Below are positions 5,466-6,752 of a stretch of 6,752 bases of DNA, piece after piece. The position numbers and the translations under genes were made by a program. Position 1 is the first letter of the stretch. Each line of letters begins with the position of its first letter. The stretch comes from Actinomycetota bacterium. GTDB lineage: Bacteria > Actinomycetota > Humimicrobiia > Humimicrobiales > Humimicrobiaceae. Below the pieces are notes generated by a model. That model worked only from the letters and a program-made list of their open reading frames with translations, did no database searches and was not told the origin of the DNA. Location: assembly GCA_016927635.1 (NCBI GenBank), contig JAFGMJ010000275.1:1-6752 (forward strand). Direction: 5' to 3'.

Positions 5466-6539
5466 TTGTATCAAATATTGGCTATAAACCCTGGGAATAC
5501 GTCTACAAAAATTGGCTTTTTTAATGATACGGAACTTATATTTAAAGACACGGTAAGGCATGATGCGGACTCATTAAAAGGATTTAACAGTTTTGTGGAA
5601 CAGCTGGACTTCAGGTTTGAAGCCATTAACAGTTTTATTGAAAGAAATAATATTGACCTTAGCGAGGTCGACTTTTTCATTGGAAGAGGAGGCATACTCA
5701 AGCCTTTAAAAAGCGGCTTGTATGAGGTCAATGATAAAATGATAGATATGCTTTTGAAAAATCCTGTTGTTGAACATGCTTCAAACCTGGGAGCTCTCAT
5801 TGCTGATGATTTTGCAAAAAAATATAAAAAGAAAGCATACATTCTTGATCCTGTATGTGTGGATGAGCTTGACGACATAGCAAGAATCAGCGGAAGCCCA
5901 TTATTTCCCAGGACAACACTTTTCCATGCACTTAACCAGAAAAGAATGGCCAGGTTAGCTTCAAAAGACCTTGGCAAAAAATATTCCGAGCTTAATCTTA
6001 TAGTGGCTATGCTTGGTAGCGGTGTATCGGTTGGAATTCACAGCAAAGGTATGATAATAGATGTTACCAATGCTGTTGTAGGAGAGGGGCCTTTTTCGCC
6101 TGAAAGGGCTGGAGCCATACCTATAATGCCCTTTATTAAACATATACTTGATAATGGCCTTGATTACAGGCAGGCAAACAAGCTTATATATGGACAGGGC
6201 GGACTTGTAGCTTATCTAGGTACAAATGACATGCATACTGTAATAGAAAAGTACAATGAAGGAAAGGACGAAAAGGTAAGGCTGATTGTTGAAGCAATGG
6301 CTTACCAGATAGCAAAGGAAATTGCAGTTATGGCAGTTCCTGTAAATGGGGAAGTTGATGCTATTGTTCTTACCGGCGGGTTGTCTTATGAGAAAACACT
6401 AACGGATATGGTAACCAGGCGCATTAAATTCATCACAGAAAAGGTACTTGTATATCCTGGCGAAGATGAGCTCGCTGCAATGGCAGAAGGCGTAATCGGC
6501 GGAATCAATGGTGAAATAGAAATACTGAAGTTCAAATAA
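5466..6539 (+). CDS. buk: Butyrate kinase-family acyl kinase with altered active-site motif
   Basis: Butyrate kinases (acetokinase/ASKHA fold, cytosolic) interconvert butyryl phosphate plus ADP and butyrate plus ATP. The 357 residues fit the family. Motifs in order: INPGNTSTKIG (7-17, phosphate-1 loop), GRGGILKPL (73-81), EHASNLGALIA (103-113), DPVCVDELDDIARISG (128-143), FHALNQKR.AR (153-163), GEGPFSPERAG (206-216), YGQGGLVAYLGT.D (242-255), AMAYQIAKEIAVMA (277-290), DAIVLTGGL (298-306) and YPGEDELAAMAEG (330-342). The odd point is residues 178-186: the family reads LIVAHLGGG (LIVVHMGGG in C. acetobutylicum Buk), whereas this protein reads LIVAMLGSG. Met182 thus replaces the conserved His, and Ser185 a Gly. 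The rest of the fold is intact with no frameshift, so it is not an obvious pseudogene. Activity or substrate (butyrate, isobutyrate or other short acids) may differ. The TTG start is supported by AAAGGA. No phosphotransbutyrylase gene is adjacent within the window. Confidence 0.92.
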   Translation: MYQILAINPGNTSTKIGFFNDTELIFKDTVRHDADSLKGFNSFVEQLDFRFEAINSFIERNNIDLSEVDFFIGRGGILKPLKSGLYEVNDKMIDMLLKNPVVEHASNLGALIADDFAKKYKKKAYILDPVCVDELDDIARISGSPLFPRTTLFHALNQKRMARLASKDLGKKYSELNLIVAMLGSGVSVGIHSKGMIIDVTNAVVGEGPFSPERAGAIPIMPFIKHILDNGLDYRQANKLIYGQGGLVAYLGTNDMHTVIEKYNEGKDEKVRLIVEAMAYQIAKEIAVMAVPVNGEVDAIVLTGGLSYEKTLTDMVTRRIKFITEKVLVYPGEDELAAMAEGVIGGINGEIEILKFK

Positions 6540-6555
6540 CTGAATTTTACAGAAA

Positions 6556-6627
6556 AAAACAGCTATTCTATATGCTTTAGACATAATCTCCTATAGTCTC
6601 ATTTTAAACGCTTAATAAAACAGCTAT
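6556..6627 (+). repeat. Short direct repeat pair in the buk to tRNA-Arg gap
   Basis: AAAACAGCTAT occurs at 6556-6566 and again at 6617-6627, 61 bp apart start to start. With one mismatch the match extends through the following CT. The second copy lies just before a TTGACT box. It may be chance in AT-rich DNA or a paired regulatory site. Confidence 0.3.
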
Positions 6628-6629
6628 AC

Positions 6630-6658
6630 TTGACTTATAATCTGTTTTTCATTAAAGT
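6630..6658 (+). promoter_or_regulatory. Possible promoter region of tRNA-Arg
   Basis: TTGACT (6630-6635) is a good -35 box, with TAAAGT (6653-6658) 17 bp downstream as a fair -10. This would start transcription about 15 nt before the tRNA. An alternative is the perfect TATAAT at 6636-6641 used as a -10, but it has no good -35 upstream. Which is used cannot be settled by eye. Confidence 0.35.
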
Positions 6659-6679
6659 ATTTATTTGGCTTTTTTACGG

Positions 6680-6752
6680 GCGCTTGTAGCTCAGTTGGAT
6701 AGAGCGACGGACTTCTAATCCGTAGGCCGAAGGTTCGAATCCTTTCAAGCGC
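6680..6752 (+). tRNA. tRNA-Arg (anticodon UCU), cut at the window edge after the acceptor stem
   Basis: The acceptor stem GCGCTTG (6680-6686) pairs with CAAGCGC (6746-6752), the last bases of the window; the discriminator base and any CCA lie outside. The D arm GCTC AGTTGGAT AGAGC is standard. The anticodon stem ACGGA/TCCGT encloses loop CTTCTAA, giving anticodon TCT, which reads AGA and AGG. The T arm is GAAGG-TTCGAAT-CCTTT with one G-U pair. AGA/AGG codons are frequent in the window's genes, which fits the need for this tRNA. Confidence 0.95.

Noticed and set aside
5471..5977. A 168-codon minus-strand open frame opposite the butyrate kinase gene
   Set aside because: Its translation is Ser/Leu/Phe-rich with no recognisable motif, and the + strand frame carries clear kinase motifs throughout.
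6579..6608. A possible terminator hairpin after the butyrate kinase gene (AGAC-ATA ... TAT-A-GTCT)
   Set aside because: The stem is only about 7 bp with a bulge, is mostly A-T, and is followed by CATTTT rather than a real T-run. It is too weak to call.
4178..6752. An integrated element with the dehydrogenase-kinase pair as cargo between tRNA-Gly and tRNA-Arg
   Set aside because: There is no integrase, no duplicated tRNA 3' end and no att-like repeat. The shared GGTTCGAATCC is just the universal T arm, and codon use looks like that of the neighbouring genes.

Overview
The window is an ordinary-looking stretch of an AT-rich bacterial chromosome, with every gene on the + strand. A lipoprotein signal peptide with a lipobox, a YerB-like DUF3048 protein, a murI-rph-rdgB gene string and a butyrate kinase together suggest a Gram-positive-type lineage (Bacillota, or a low-GC Actinomycetota or Chloroflexota relative). 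The species cannot be named from this sequence. TTG starts are common (three of the six genes whose starts lie in the window), and AGA/AGG arginine codons are frequent.

Layout. Positions 1-314 hold the C-terminal end of an NAD-dependent epimerase / 3-beta-hydroxysteroid dehydrogenase-type short-chain dehydrogenase that begins outside the window. After a likely promoter comes a secreted DUF3048 lipoprotein (393-1601) with a long Ala/Thr/Glu-rich linker. Next is a tightly packed housekeeping run: murI (glutamate racemase, peptidoglycan D-Glu supply), rph (RNase PH, tRNA 3'-end trimming) and an rdgB-type XTP/dITP pyrophosphatase (nucleotide-pool cleaning). Gaps within this run are 38 bp and 0-36 bp. 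Two tRNA genes follow, Pro(UGG) and Gly(UCC), each with its own likely promoter and an encoded CCA. A metabolic pair comes next, 12 bp apart: an iron-containing alcohol dehydrogenase (butanol-dehydrogenase-like) and a butyrate kinase homologue. The window ends inside the acceptor region of a tRNA-Arg(UCU) gene.

How the genes relate. The murI-rph-rdgB string is a conserved type of housekeeping neighbourhood. The alcohol dehydrogenase and acyl kinase would fit fermentative handling of short-chain aldehydes and acyl phosphates, but the usual partner phosphotransacylase (ptb) is not in the window.

I found no CRISPR array, transposon, phage gene or obviously new multi-gene system. The points most worth a second look are: (1) the butyrate kinase has Met where the family has a conserved His in the AHLGGG-type motif; (2) the alcohol dehydrogenase starts 32 bp after tRNA-Gly and may be transcribed with it; (3) RNase PH and MurI carry substitutions in normally well-kept motifs; (4) a perfect small hairpin sits directly after the murI stop. 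There is no gene-free stretch longer than 300 bases; the largest gap (6540-6679) is described under the findings.
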